From assembly GCA_964419225.1 (NCBI GenBank), contig CAYQPF010000006.1, forward strand, positions 1 to 64,000: 64,000 bases of DNA, given 5' to 3'. Source of the DNA: CAYQPF01 sp964419225 (lineage in GTDB: Bacteria; Cloacimonadota; Cloacimonadia; Cloacimonadales; CAYQPF01). The notes beneath the pieces are model-generated. The model was not told the origin of the DNA. It did not search any database and worked only from the letters and a program-made list of their open reading frames with translations. Shown one piece after another: positions 18,857 through 28,260 of this stretch (position 1 is its first letter; each line of letters starts with the position of its first letter). Position numbers and translations under genes: made by a program.

Positions 18857-20923
18857 TTATTGAATTATGACAGTTTTACGGACTTGTTCAATCTTGTCAG
18901 TCTTCAAACGTAAAAAATACACTCCGGCCGCACAGTTTTTGTTCTGTCTGTCTTTCCCATTCCAGACAACCGAATTATAACCTTTGGCAGAATTCAATCT
19001 ATATGATTGAATTAATTGACCTTTAATATTGAAAATCTCCAGTTTGGGATTCTTTGTATCATTCAAAAAAAACTCCACTTTGGTTTGACTACCCGCATGG
19101 AAAGGATTAGGGTAATTTTTGAAAAGGAAATTAGCATTGGCTACATTGTCCTGATTAGATACATAAAATCTGGCAGTCAACCAGGTGGTATCAGGAAAAG
19201 ATGTCACATTAGCAGGTGTAGCTGTATCATTAGCTACTATACGGTAGGTGATAGTATCTCCATCAGAAGCAATCGAACTGTACATTAAAGTATAAAGATT
19301 CATTCCCATGCCATTGAAATTCAAAGTATTCAAACTACCACTGTTTACCTTGTACTCCATATATACTGAACCCACCATCACATTGTCAGTAACCATCACT
19401 GCCAAAGGAGCAGGAAATTCTCCAACAATGAAATTTTCCGGAGGTGTAAAACTGATCACAGGTGCAGTCGTATCAGCAGGTACAACAATAGTGAATACAT
19501 GCGGGTCCGGAGCACCGATATAGGGATGATTTTCGCTTCTGCCAGATAAATCAGCGGCATGAATATAATAGGCAACCTGTGTTCCAGGAGCTTGAGCAGG
19601 AATTATGGCCTGATAATTATTCTCCGTAACCATTGTCATCGGTATTGCAGTATATTCGCCATTATTAATTTTATAAACGACTTTCAAAGAATCACTATAC
19701 AACTGTGCACCACTATAGCAGTAAACATAAGCGTTAATGGGATAGCCATCAGCTATTGTCTGTTCGGGTAAAAGGGGAATATGATTGATATAAAGCTGAC
19801 CTCTGTCTCCCAATTCATGAGTACGGCAATGCAGAGCATCTGTACTTTCCCAGGGAGCACTTCCCAAGCCGGTAAAACCAATGATTTCATATCCAGGCAT
19901 CGCTGCCTGATATACAGCTAAAGCTGCATTATCCATATTTGCATTTCCTGTCTTTGGCACGAACACTTTTTTGTTCAGAATCAAAGAATTTGTATAGGGC
20001 TGATTGCTGGGGGTATTTACACGATAGATTTGATATGGCGTGCCCCAGGAGCTGATCTGACTGGAAAAGAAGGTTACTAAAGACTCAATTTGATTATACT
20101 GTGGATGGGTTGTTGGTACGCTTCTGATTAACATCTTATCAGGAGCCAGAAATTTTCCCCAGCAATCTATATGATCAATATAAGTATTATTGGGATCCTG
20201 AACAACATAATAAGTATTAATCCCACAATAGTTCAAAAGCATATCATTAATTTCCTGATGGGTATAATTGGTGTTTTCTGTATAAACAATATGAGTAGAT
20301 GCTGCCACTCCGAGCCCGTCACACATATAATTACCACCAGTATGTTCAAGATTCATTCCAAAGCAATTCAGTGTATCATAAGTAGCGTAACGGGATGTAA
20401 CCATATCATCGTTGGGGCGTGGTCTGTTATAAATATAGTCCATTGTACCCATTTCATTGTTACCATCAAAAATGAACCAGGGACCGTAGTCTCTTGTCCA
20501 ATAGGAATCTGTGGGAGCTATCATAAATTCGCAATTGTCGGTATTCACACCGGCTGAATTATATTGATTTAGAACAGTATTAGCCTGAGACTGACTTGAC
20601 ACAATAGTTATTACCCGAATATCCATTGATAATTCAATAATCAGGGACATAGGAATGCCAAACGGATAACGGATCATCACACCTGTCATAGGATCAAATT
20701 CAGCAAGCTGTCTAACAGGAGCCATCGGTGGATCTGTAATAATTCTGTTTCTTCCAATTTCGCTCCGTCTGGACAATTCATCAGGTGTCATCCAATGGGG
20801 TAAAGAGAAAGGGTTATTCTGATTCCATAGTTCTGTTTTCTTAACCAGATCTATTGTGTTAGTAGCATTTACTAAGTTTACAAAAAGAGTAAGCACCAGC
20901 AAAACAGTCATCTTAAATTTCAT
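18857..20923 (-). CDS. Secreted peptidylarginine deiminase, Porphyromonas PPAD type, with C-terminal sorting domain
   Basis: Enzymes of this family turn arginine (free, agmatine or protein-bound) into the ureido product and release ammonia. I start it at 20923 (MKFKMTVLLV, 688 aa), with GGAGG before the ATG and a signal peptide (1-20). Catalytic residues are Asp145 (WTRDYGPWF), His251 (HIDCWGKF), Asn312 and Cys366 (DALHCRTHE). Each is 15 residues after its PPAD counterpart (130, 236, 297, 351, from memory). Arg167 and Arg169 in NRPRP match the PPAD arginines that hold the substrate carboxylate. An Ig-like region (~420-600) and a sorting domain (YPNPFHAGSQ, NIKGQLIQS) follow. Citrullination of C-terminal arginines outside the cell is the likely role (inference). 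Confidence 0.88.
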   Translation of the reverse strand: MKFKMTVLLVLTLFVNLVNATNTIDLVKKTELWNQNNPFSLPHWMTPDELSRRSEIGRNRIITDPPMAPVRQLAEFDPMTGVMIRYPFGIPMSLIIELSMDIRVITIVSSQSQANTVLNQYNSAGVNTDNCEFMIAPTDSYWTRDYGPWFIFDGNNEMGTMDYIYNRPRPNDDMVTSRYATYDTLNCFGMNLEHTGGNYMCDGLGVAASTHIVYTENTNYTHQEINDMLLNYCGINTYYVVQDPNNTYIDHIDCWGKFLAPDKMLIRSVPTTHPQYNQIESLVTFFSSQISSWGTPYQIYRVNTPSNQPYTNSLILNKKVFVPKTGNANMDNAALAVYQAAMPGYEIIGFTGLGSAPWESTDALHCRTHELGDRGQLYINHIPLLPEQTIADGYPINAYVYCYSGAQLYSDSLKVVYKINNGEYTAIPMTMVTENNYQAIIPAQAPGTQVAYYIHAADLSGRSENHPYIGAPDPHVFTIVVPADTTAPVISFTPPENFIVGEFPAPLAVMVTDNVMVGSVYMEYKVNSGSLNTLNFNGMGMNLYTLMYSSIASDGDTITYRIVANDTATPANVTSFPDTTWLTARFYVSNQDNVANANFLFKNYPNPFHAGSQTKVEFFLNDTKNPKLEIFNIKGQLIQSYRLNSAKGYNSVVWNGKDRQNKNCAAGVYFLRLKTDKIEQVRKTVIIQ

Positions 20924-21131
20924 TATTTTCCTCCACAAATCCATTACTCCAGAGTATAACTGAAGCAAAATGTTCATTCCAGGTTATCTTTAAATTCCAA
21001 CTAATTAGGTCAATTAAATTCTTTATTCTTGTCTTAAAATCATGTTATAATGTTGATTCAGATATAGAAAGTAATTTTGAAATTCACAACTTTAGTAATG
21101 CTTAATTTTTTTATTTTTTGAAATAAGAGAA

Positions 21132-21776
21132 TTATTCGTTCTGATTATTATAAAAACGATAAGAAAGGCTAAGCTTCCAATTGTTGGAGACCTGACTCAT
21201 AATACTGAAAACATCTTTATGCTGGTTGGGATAAGAATCTTGATTCTCTTTATATGGATATATTTTTGCCCGTGCGGAGTTACTTTCGAGGGAAAATTCC
21301 AGGTAAAAAGAATCATATACTTTTTGAGAGACACCTGCCCCTGTGTAAATTGAATTACTTATTTCCATTTTTGTGTAGCAATTACTATTAATCGTTACAA
21401 AATTATACCCTCCTTTAAAAAACACTTCGGTATCATAAGAAGTATGGAAATTTGCTAATCTATAATTGGCAATCAAATATAAAGGGGTATAAGTATAACT
21501 ATAAGTATAGGTATAAGCATGAGTATCATAGGTTAATTCAGGTTTGCGGACAGACTGGAACTCTATACCTAAACCATAAGAAAACTGATTGTTCTCTTTT
21601 AAAATCTGAGCACCTAAACAATAAATATTCGGAATTTTAGACTTATTGTTTGCAAGTCCGTAAATCTCCCCTTTATTCGATTCTTCGGGAATATACCCCA
21701 AATAAAACTGACCAAAACCCCAGACATAATTACTTAGTATAATTAAAATAATGCTGATCAAATATTTCTTTTGCAC
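21132..21776 (-). CDS. Small outer-membrane beta-barrel-like protein
   Basis: The 214-aa protein has a signal peptide (1-20) and alternating hydrophobic and aromatic strands such as YLIANYRLANF, ending in WKLSLSYRFYNNQ, as in small outer-membrane barrels. It resembles the product of 22533-23132 (YGLGIEFQ versus YGAGIEIQ, GGYNF versus LGYNF). Residues 83-93 are a Y/T/S run coded by a 6-bp repeat. It starts with GTG one base after the amidotransferase stop. Function is unknown. Confidence 0.6.
   Translation of the reverse strand: MQKKYLISIILIILSNYVWGFGQFYLGYIPEESNKGEIYGLANNKSKIPNIYCLGAQILKENNQFSYGLGIEFQSVRKPELTYDTHAYTYTYSYTYTPLYLIANYRLANFHTSYDTEVFFKGGYNFVTINSNCYTKMEISNSIYTGAGVSQKVYDSFYLEFSLESNSARAKIYPYKENQDSYPNQHKDVFSIMSQVSNNWKLSLSYRFYNNQNE
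21488..21530. repeat. Imperfect hexanucleotide repeat inside a barrel gene
   Basis: Units of the type TATAAG/TATAAC/TATAGG recur about six times and encode alternating Tyr with Thr or Ser (YTYTYSYTYT). Since the unit is 6 bp, slippage would change the protein length without shifting the frame. Confidence 0.6.
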
Positions 21777-21777
21777 A

Positions 21778-22476
21778 CTAATCTCTCTTTTTCCCGGCTA
21801 TTTCGAATAAAAATGTGAAGAACTTCTTCTGATGTTCTATGTCTAAGATTCTTTCCGGATGCCATTGGATTCCCAGAGCAAATCCGGGTGTGTCATACTC
21901 TATCGCTTCAATGACTCCGTCTTCCGCCATTGCTACAACCTGATAACCCTTACCGATGAAATCGGGATTCAAGCCTTGATGATGGTTGGAATTAACGGTT
22001 ATTTCTCTTTCAGTAAAGATTTGCGGCAGCCATTTCCCGCCCAAAATTTTAATTTTATGATATTTCTCGCCATAATGATTGACAACTGTGTCCAGGTGCT
22101 GGATCAGTTTACCTCCGGTTGTGATATTCATTAACTGCATTCCGGCACAAATACCCAGCAAAGGTGTTTGAGTCTCTAAAGCAAATTCTACAAGTAATGG
22201 ATCGGAATAGGCTCTGCGTTCATGGGCGATATCGGCTGTAGGATGCGGTTCTTCCCCATACATAGAGGGAGGATAATCAAGTCCGCCAATAATAATAATG
22301 GCATCAATCATTTTGAAATACTCAGTCAGACAGGCACGATCTGTCGTGCAGATTATCGGTAAGGGTAATCCGCCATGATTATAAATCGCATCTATATATG
22401 TATCTCTGATATGAAATTGATGGTATGATCCCAATTGCATATAATTCATGCTCAATCCTATCACAGGACGCTTCAT
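21778..22476 (-). CDS. Class I glutamine amidotransferase-like hydrolase (peptidase C26)
   Basis: The family hydrolyses gamma-glutamyl bonds, for example gamma-glutamyl-GABA (PuuD). The nucleophile Cys is in LLGICAGMQLMN, and the partner His/Glu are in GIQWHPERI; the oxyanion segment IIIGGLDYPPS is present. I chose ATG at 22476 (MKRPVIGLSMNY, 232 aa) with GGAGA five bases upstream; the longer frame uses GTG without a site. It lies between two small barrel proteins in a tight cluster. The true substrate cannot be read from the sequence. Confidence 0.85.
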   Translation of the reverse strand: MKRPVIGLSMNYMQLGSYHQFHIRDTYIDAIYNHGGLPLPIICTTDRACLTEYFKMIDAIIIIGGLDYPPSMYGEEPHPTADIAHERRAYSDPLLVEFALETQTPLLGICAGMQLMNITTGGKLIQHLDTVVNHYGEKYHKIKILGGKWLPQIFTEREITVNSNHHQGLNPDFIGKGYQVVAMAEDGVIEAIEYDTPGFALGIQWHPERILDIEHQKKFFTFLFEIAGKKRD

Positions 22477-22532
22477 AATATTCTCCACTTTTTTACAAAA
22501 TTGTTCTTATAATAACAAAAAAAATCATTTTA

Positions 22533-23132
22533 TTATTTACTGATTCTATAGCCAATTATCAGCGAAAGATGGCTGTAAGTAATCTTGGTTTTGGTTTCTG
22601 TAAGAATGAGATTTCCATTCCCTGTCCAGACTGTATGGGCTATATCTAAATTACCTTTATGCATTTTATACATAGCGGAAAAGACAAAATCCTTATAACT
22701 GGCGGAAGCCCCGAACCCATAGTATAAACCACCTGAAAGAATATTATCACCTTTAAAAGCAGTAGATCCTGACATAAAATTGTAGCCTAATTGCAAATCT
22801 ATTTCTGGTTTAAATTTATATTCCCTGAGTTGATATTTTCCTGCACAATAAATTGGGATATAATTAAAAGTAGCCTCTTTGTAAGTTTTCGTCTCATTAT
22901 ACCCTCTGGGAAACTGAATTTCAATCCCTGCACCATAAATATAATTTTGTTTTTGGATTAAATATTCAAATCCAGGTGTTATACCGGCATTAATTTTCAT
23001 CTCCTCATTGGCTTCCTCAACAGGAAAATACTTTATTGTTCCTCCGAGATCTAAACTGCCATTCAATTGGATCAGTGAACTCAATCCACTAATACACCCC
23101 AAAAAAATCAATATAATCAGGATTTTGTTCAT
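22533..23132 (-). CDS. Small outer-membrane beta-barrel-like protein
   Basis: I start it at 23132 (MNKILIILIFLG, 199 aa) because GGAGG and AGAGG precede this ATG; the upstream in-frame ATG lacks a site. A signal peptide is followed by amphipathic strands (FNYIPIYCAGKYQL, FKPEIDLQLGYNF) and a terminal SHLSLIIGYRISK strand. It is a distant paralogue of the 21132-21776 product, and the amidotransferase gene lies between the two. Function is unknown. Confidence 0.6.
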   Translation of the reverse strand: MNKILIILIFLGCISGLSSLIQLNGSLDLGGTIKYFPVEEANEEMKINAGITPGFEYLIQKQNYIYGAGIEIQFPRGYNETKTYKEATFNYIPIYCAGKYQLREYKFKPEIDLQLGYNFMSGSTAFKGDNILSGGLYYGFGASASYKDFVFSAMYKMHKGNLDIAHTVWTGNGNLILTETKTKITYSHLSLIIGYRISK

Positions 23133-23340
23133 TAATCCTCTTCCTCCGAAACTTTGATATTTCAAAAATGTAACTAATATTGTTTATGTCAACCAGATTA
23201 TTTGACAGTGGTACTCGAATAGTTTTTGTCATGAATCTCATCTCATAAAAGATATGACTTCTGTGCAATTTTTCAACCTTTAATAAACTATTCTCAAAAT
23301 CCATCCTATTTCAATTAGCGGGATATTTTTATCAAGAAAG

Positions 23341-24882
23341 TTACTGCAAGTCTTTAGTTGTCTTGATAAATTCCTCATATTCTTTACTCTTCTTATATTT
23401 AACAAAATCTAAATACTGTAAATGATAAAAATGCATAAAAATACCAAAAAAAAGGCCTAAACTCATGTGTTCCGGATGCTTTCTTTTTATCCAGTAAATC
23501 AGTTTCCAAAAGTAAAATCTTTCGGGAGAAAGAATACCAATCCATAAAACCATTAAGAACAATGTAATAAAATCACTAATTTTCAAAACTCCTCTTATGG
23601 AAGTTTTTACTTTAGGTTTCTTAAAAGTATTCATGAAAACTTCTACTCTTTCAAAAATTCGTTGTGGATCAGATATTTCCTTCAAAACCTTGCTATAACC
23701 TTGATACAGTTCTTCTATATCCATTTTTGGAATAAGATTTATCTTAAATTCTGAAAAATCCAATTCTTCTAACAAGCGATTCTCTTCATACATTCGTTTA
23801 TGAAGTTTAGTTCCAAGAGGAGCCTTAAGCAAGTTTACTGTTGATATTACTATACCACTTTGTTGGATCAAATCGATTTGTTGTTGGAAACTGTTTGACG
23901 TATCAGAATCGAATCCCAGAATAAATCCGCCACTAATAATAAAACCTTTTGCATGCAAACGATTAATACTTTGAATGGTATTTCTTTGCAGGTTTTGAGA
24001 TTTACCACATTGTTCCAAACTTTCGACAGATGCTGTTTCGATACCGACAAATATATTACGGAAACCTGCTTCGGACATTAATTGCATCAATTCATCATCA
24101 TCAACCAAATTAATTGAAACCTGGGTTCCAAAACTAACAGGCGGTTTTTTTTCTGCACGCCAATCTATCAAAGCAGGAAGTAAAGATTCTTTAAGTATTT
24201 TTTTGTTCCCAATCAAATTATCATCTGCAAATAACAACATATCAAAACCTGATAAATCACCAAGAGCCTGTATTTCATTCAGAATTTGTGTCGGATTTTT
24301 TATTCTCTGCTTTCTTCCAAAAAGAGAAGTTACATCACAAAAATCACATTGATGAGGACAGCCTCTGGAATATTGTACAATTCCATAGAGATAATCATTC
24401 TTATTAATTAACTCCCATCTGGGTATTGGTGACGAACTTATGTCAGCAAATTCGTTAGTTTGATAAATCCTTTTTGCATTGCCTTGTGCAAGATCCTGAA
24501 GAAAAAGAGGCAGGGTTAATTCAGCTTCATTCAAAATAAAATGATCTATGCCTTCAAATGACTCATATTCATGTGTAAACAAAGGACCACCAGCTACAAT
24601 TTTCACATTTGTTCTTTTTAATTGCTTAATCAAATCCCGGACATGGAAAGCTTGAACATTCATGGCACTAATGAAAACATAGTCTATATTGCATAAATCT
24701 TTTTCTGTTAGTTGACGTACATTCAGATCTATGAGCTTAACAGACCAATCAAGTGGCAATAAAGCTGCTACTGTTAAAAGTCCTAAAGGTGGATATACAG
24801 ATTTTTTCATTCTGATTTTAGCGATGAATTTCATTTTCCAAAATGTTGGAGGCATCTGGGGATATACTAACAATACATTCAT
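23341..24882 (-). CDS. B12-binding radical SAM protein (copy 1)
   Basis: The 513-aa protein has an N-terminal cobalamin-binding Rossmann domain (1-130, with PPLGLLTVAALLP and VAGGPLFT), a radical SAM core with CxxxCxxC cysteines at 175, 179 and 182 (RGCPHQCDFC), and a C-terminal region of the DUF4070 type (~370-510). Such proteins catalyse radical methylation, cyclisation or similar steps, often on lipids or cofactors; the substrate here is unknown. It is a full-length paralogue of 47912-49393, with all three cysteines at the same positions. AGGAAGG precedes the ATG. Confidence 0.88.
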   Translation of the reverse strand: MNVLLVYPQMPPTFWKMKFIAKIRMKKSVYPPLGLLTVAALLPLDWSVKLIDLNVRQLTEKDLCNIDYVFISAMNVQAFHVRDLIKQLKRTNVKIVAGGPLFTHEYESFEGIDHFILNEAELTLPLFLQDLAQGNAKRIYQTNEFADISSSPIPRWELINKNDYLYGIVQYSRGCPHQCDFCDVTSLFGRKQRIKNPTQILNEIQALGDLSGFDMLLFADDNLIGNKKILKESLLPALIDWRAEKKPPVSFGTQVSINLVDDDELMQLMSEAGFRNIFVGIETASVESLEQCGKSQNLQRNTIQSINRLHAKGFIISGGFILGFDSDTSNSFQQQIDLIQQSGIVISTVNLLKAPLGTKLHKRMYEENRLLEELDFSEFKINLIPKMDIEELYQGYSKVLKEISDPQRIFERVEVFMNTFKKPKVKTSIRGVLKISDFITLFLMVLWIGILSPERFYFWKLIYWIKRKHPEHMSLGLFFGIFMHFYHLQYLDFVKYKKSKEYEEFIKTTKDLQ

Positions 24883-24931
24883 ATTTTAACCTTCCTAAGA
24901 ACAATAGAAACTAATATTTTCTCCAAAAATT

Positions 24932-24972
24932 ACCCTCCTCAGGAGGGGTACCCGTCAAGGCGGGGTGGTTGA
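24932..24972 (-). repeat. GC-rich palindromic element
   Basis: Read on the minus strand it is AACCACCCCGCC ... ACGGGT followed by a CCCTCC-TGA-GGAGGG hairpin. The element at 41852-41894 has the same architecture (AACCACCCCG, then CCCCTCC ... GGAGGGG), so they appear to be two copies of one dispersed family. Confidence 0.6.
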
Positions 24973-25101
24973 ATTCTTTTCCTTATTAGCTGGTAATGTA
25001 ATATGCTGGACGCTGGTCCCTGCTTATAGTACATATTATACGAATAGAGAGGTCTAGAGCAACAAGACCTTTAATATAGTATCTGTAATATATGCTTAAT
25101 G

Positions 25102-28083
25102 CTATTTTAGCAGGACCATTTTGATATACTTACTTTGGTTTCCAGATTTGACTTTGCAGAAATAAATCCCTGAGGATACTTTTTGTTTCCTATCATTTCT
25201 TCCTTCCCAGAGCAAAGTATGTTTACCCTGAGGCATGGTATTTTTGAGTAAAGTACAAACCTTTTGACCTTTGATATTATAGATTGATGCTTCCACATGA
25301 CCAGGAGATTTTAGATCGAAAGATATTTTTGTAGAGGGATTGAAAGGATTAGGATAGTTCTGTTGGAGAGTCAAAATTGATGTCTTAGATACTTCAGTGT
25401 CTGATGTTTCGACAGGGGGTTGACCTAAATCAATCTCGGTGTAGATAAATGAAGCATCAGTAATATTGGCAGAAGATTTCCACTGCATAAAATAGTAATT
25501 ATTGGGAGAGGATATAAGGTTATTTGTAATACTTGTCCAGTTATCCCATTCAATAAGTTCCACATTATCAAACCAGGCATAAGATACACCGCTATTGGAA
25601 GAGCTGCTGGCCAGTCTGATATCAAAATAATTAGCATTATCGGGAATTGTCAAGTCGAGACTGTACTGAGTCCAATCAGTATTTCCGGTAATATTAGCGG
25701 TTATATACTCATTTCCAATAGATGAGGCTCCGGATTCTCTAGTATTGAAATATCTGATTTGAATATTGGCACTCAGAACATTCTGAGTTTTGATATAACC
25801 ATTCAGAGTATAGGCAGTGGAATGACTATATCTTTTGATTTTTTGCTTAGTTTTCACATATTGAGTATTGGTGTTAGCCGGTAGATTCATGCAGATTGAG
25901 CGTTGACCGGCAAAGTAATCAAAGGTATTATAAGCACTGTTTGTATTCGGGAAGCTCCAGAAATCGGAACCTTCATTTTCAAAATTACCTACCCAAAGTT
26001 TTGGGATTCCCAGACGATACTCCCAGTTACCAAAAGGTGTGATCTGATCTATGGAGGAAATACTTCCTCTGCGTTTGAGAGGAATTGTTTCGGAAATATA
26101 TTCTGTATCATGAGCTGTCATGGTAAAAGGTCTGGCATTTTGTCGGGGGAACATCTGCATATTTAAGGAATCTTTGATCACGCTAGCAGTGTTATCGATG
26201 CGATTGACAGCAAGATATGTATTGAGGGCTTTTGATCTCCAGGCAACATAATCGAGAATATGGTTAGCGAGTTCACCGGTAGCGAGGCGTGGCATAAAAT
26301 TATCGATAAACACAGGAGTAATTCCAAATTCGTAGAAACCATCCTGATTGAGTTTAGTATTGAGAATCATAGAAGAGAAAGTTTCCAGATAAGTCAGGTC
26401 GAAAGCAAAGTTACCCAGAGAGTGAGCAATTAATTTACCATTATAGAGTTCCAGTCCCTGAATAATATGAGAATGATGTACAATTACGAGATCAGCACCC
26501 TGATCAATGGCAAAATGCCTAATCTGAACATCCCACATGGGTGGAAGATCTATTCTTGGAGCAGAATCTTCATCTTCAGTTTCGTCTATGACTTCACCTT
26601 CAGATTTATCGTAATTTGAACCTGGCATTAGTGAGTATTCACTGCCTGCATGCATTTCAACAATTTTGAAATCAGCATAAGGAGCAACTTCATTGATCTG
26701 TTCCTGGAGATAGAAAGGAGTTAGTAAGGCGAAACCAGGTTTATTAAATCCGGCATGCAAAAAGGGTTGAGCATTATTGTACTGGCCAGTTCTGTCACTG
26801 GAAGCAAGAAAAGCAAAATTAACACCCTTTTTGTTGACAAACAACGGCTTATAAGCTTCCTGAGAGGTCATTCCTGCCCCGGAATAAAGAATATTATTAG
26901 CTTCCAAAGCATTACGGGTATCAGTTAATCCAATTTCCAAACAATCATAAACATGGTTATTGGCAATAGTTACAATATCAATACCCGCATAAGGTAAAGC
27001 TTGAACATACTCGGGTAACCCATGAAATTTTACAGATTTGGTCGGATGCATAATATTAGAAGTAGTGAAGCAGCATTCCAGATTGGCAATGGTTAAATCA
27101 GCATCCTCTAAAACACTCTTGGTCGGGGTAAATATGGAGTTGACACCGTTATCAGGAATTATATTGTCTTCATAACCTCGGGTTAACATTATATCACCTA
27201 CAAAGTTCATTGTCACAGGATAACTTGTCTCTCCTTCTTCAGGTGTAATTTGAGCAACTGCATAACCCCAACAATTTGTACTATCCTTTACACTCAGACT
27301 GATAGTATAAGGATGATTATCCTGAATTGTAAAATCGTGATTTGGATTGGGCTCTGAGGAGGTTGTTGAATCTCCGAAATCCCACATATATTCTGCAACA
27401 CCGTTATCTGGATCAATGACCTGACTTTGGAAAGAAACAGAGATATTTCTATTCCCATTCTTAATAAAATAACCGCCATTAATTGTATAAGTAAAAGAGA
27501 CCTGTGGGGGAACCGGTAAAATATCAGTAATGTCAAGAATTTCATCAAAAGCTATTTTTCCGACAGCTGCAGTGTCTCTGTCGTTAACATATATTATTTT
27601 AGTAATTGCCGGCAGATAATCATACCAGGCATACCAGTCATTTGCAATGGGCAATTTATAGTTTACCCATTGGTTAACCGCAAAATATCCCTGATAGACA
27701 GAGATCCAAAAGGACGGATCTACTTCTTCAGAACCGGAAAAAGCATAAAACACCGTATGTAAAGAATCACCAAAACCTATACCCTGTACAGTTCCTGATT
27801 CCAGAATTTTTGCAGCAACCTGCCAAACAGAGTTGGAATCCAGTTGTACAGGAGAAATTGCTTCTTCCTTCCAGCAATTCCCAGTCAATCTGAGAGAATA
27901 AGGAGAATTATTATATGTGCTTGTCTGGATCAAACTCCAGGCATTTGGTTCTAAGTCCTCAGTTCCATAAGAAGTTAAAGTAACTGACCCGTCATCGAAG
28001 TTTTCAATGGGATTGGGCCTGTCAATCGCAGTCAGATTTATCACACAAAAAACCAGACATACAAATATTAATATTCTGTTCAT
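25102..28083 (-). CDS. Secreted CapA-like protein with PKD, CBM-like and sorting domains
   Basis: The 993-aa protein begins at ATG 28083: AGGAGG lies six bases upstream of it but directly abuts the ATG at 28089. Order: signal peptide (1-20), a lectin/CBM-like region (~25-190), a PKD domain (~195-285, WDFGDSTTSSEPNP), a CapA metallophosphatase-like domain (~290-640: NFVGDIMLTR, NLECCF, ANNHVYD, VIVHHSHIIQG, HSLGNFAFD), a second CBM-like region (~700-880) and a sorting domain (NPFNPSTKI, NIKGQKV). CapA proteins act in poly-gamma-glutamate or capsule synthesis, but no capB or capC lies nearby. A role in surface polymer handling is inference. Confidence 0.85.
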   Translation of the reverse strand: MNRILIFVCLVFCVINLTAIDRPNPIENFDDGSVTLTSYGTEDLEPNAWSLIQTSTYNNSPYSLRLTGNCWKEEAISPVQLDSNSVWQVAAKILESGTVQGIGFGDSLHTVFYAFSGSEEVDPSFWISVYQGYFAVNQWVNYKLPIANDWYAWYDYLPAITKIIYVNDRDTAAVGKIAFDEILDITDILPVPPQVSFTYTINGGYFIKNGNRNISVSFQSQVIDPDNGVAEYMWDFGDSTTSSEPNPNHDFTIQDNHPYTISLSVKDSTNCWGYAVAQITPEEGETSYPVTMNFVGDIMLTRGYEDNIIPDNGVNSIFTPTKSVLEDADLTIANLECCFTTSNIMHPTKSVKFHGLPEYVQALPYAGIDIVTIANNHVYDCLEIGLTDTRNALEANNILYSGAGMTSQEAYKPLFVNKKGVNFAFLASSDRTGQYNNAQPFLHAGFNKPGFALLTPFYLQEQINEVAPYADFKIVEMHAGSEYSLMPGSNYDKSEGEVIDETEDEDSAPRIDLPPMWDVQIRHFAIDQGADLVIVHHSHIIQGLELYNGKLIAHSLGNFAFDLTYLETFSSMILNTKLNQDGFYEFGITPVFIDNFMPRLATGELANHILDYVAWRSKALNTYLAVNRIDNTASVIKDSLNMQMFPRQNARPFTMTAHDTEYISETIPLKRRGSISSIDQITPFGNWEYRLGIPKLWVGNFENEGSDFWSFPNTNSAYNTFDYFAGQRSICMNLPANTNTQYVKTKQKIKRYSHSTAYTLNGYIKTQNVLSANIQIRYFNTRESGASSIGNEYITANITGNTDWTQYSLDLTIPDNANYFDIRLASSSSNSGVSYAWFDNVELIEWDNWTSITNNLISSPNNYYFMQWKSSANITDASFIYTEIDLGQPPVETSDTEVSKTSILTLQQNYPNPFNPSTKISFDLKSPGHVEASIYNIKGQKVCTLLKNTMPQGKHTLLWEGRNDRKQKVSSGIYFCKVKSGNQSKYIKMVLLK

Positions 28084-28172
28084 CTCCATCCTCCTATTTT
28101 AACACTTTCATATAATACATTTTTTGTTCCAAAATAGGGAGATAATGAAGAATATCCCTGCATAATAAAAAA

Positions 28173-28196
28173 AAGGCAACCCTTTCGGTTTGCCTT
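28173..28196 (-). terminator. Terminator of the hutU operon
   Basis: Minus-strand AAGGCAA ... TTGCCTT stem followed by a run of eight Ts, about 65 bases after the hutU stop. Confidence 0.9.
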
Positions 28197-28260
28197 CATA
28201 TTTTATTTACCAGAATCAAACAGTGTAGAAACTCTGACCACTGTCCATTGATCACTGTCA

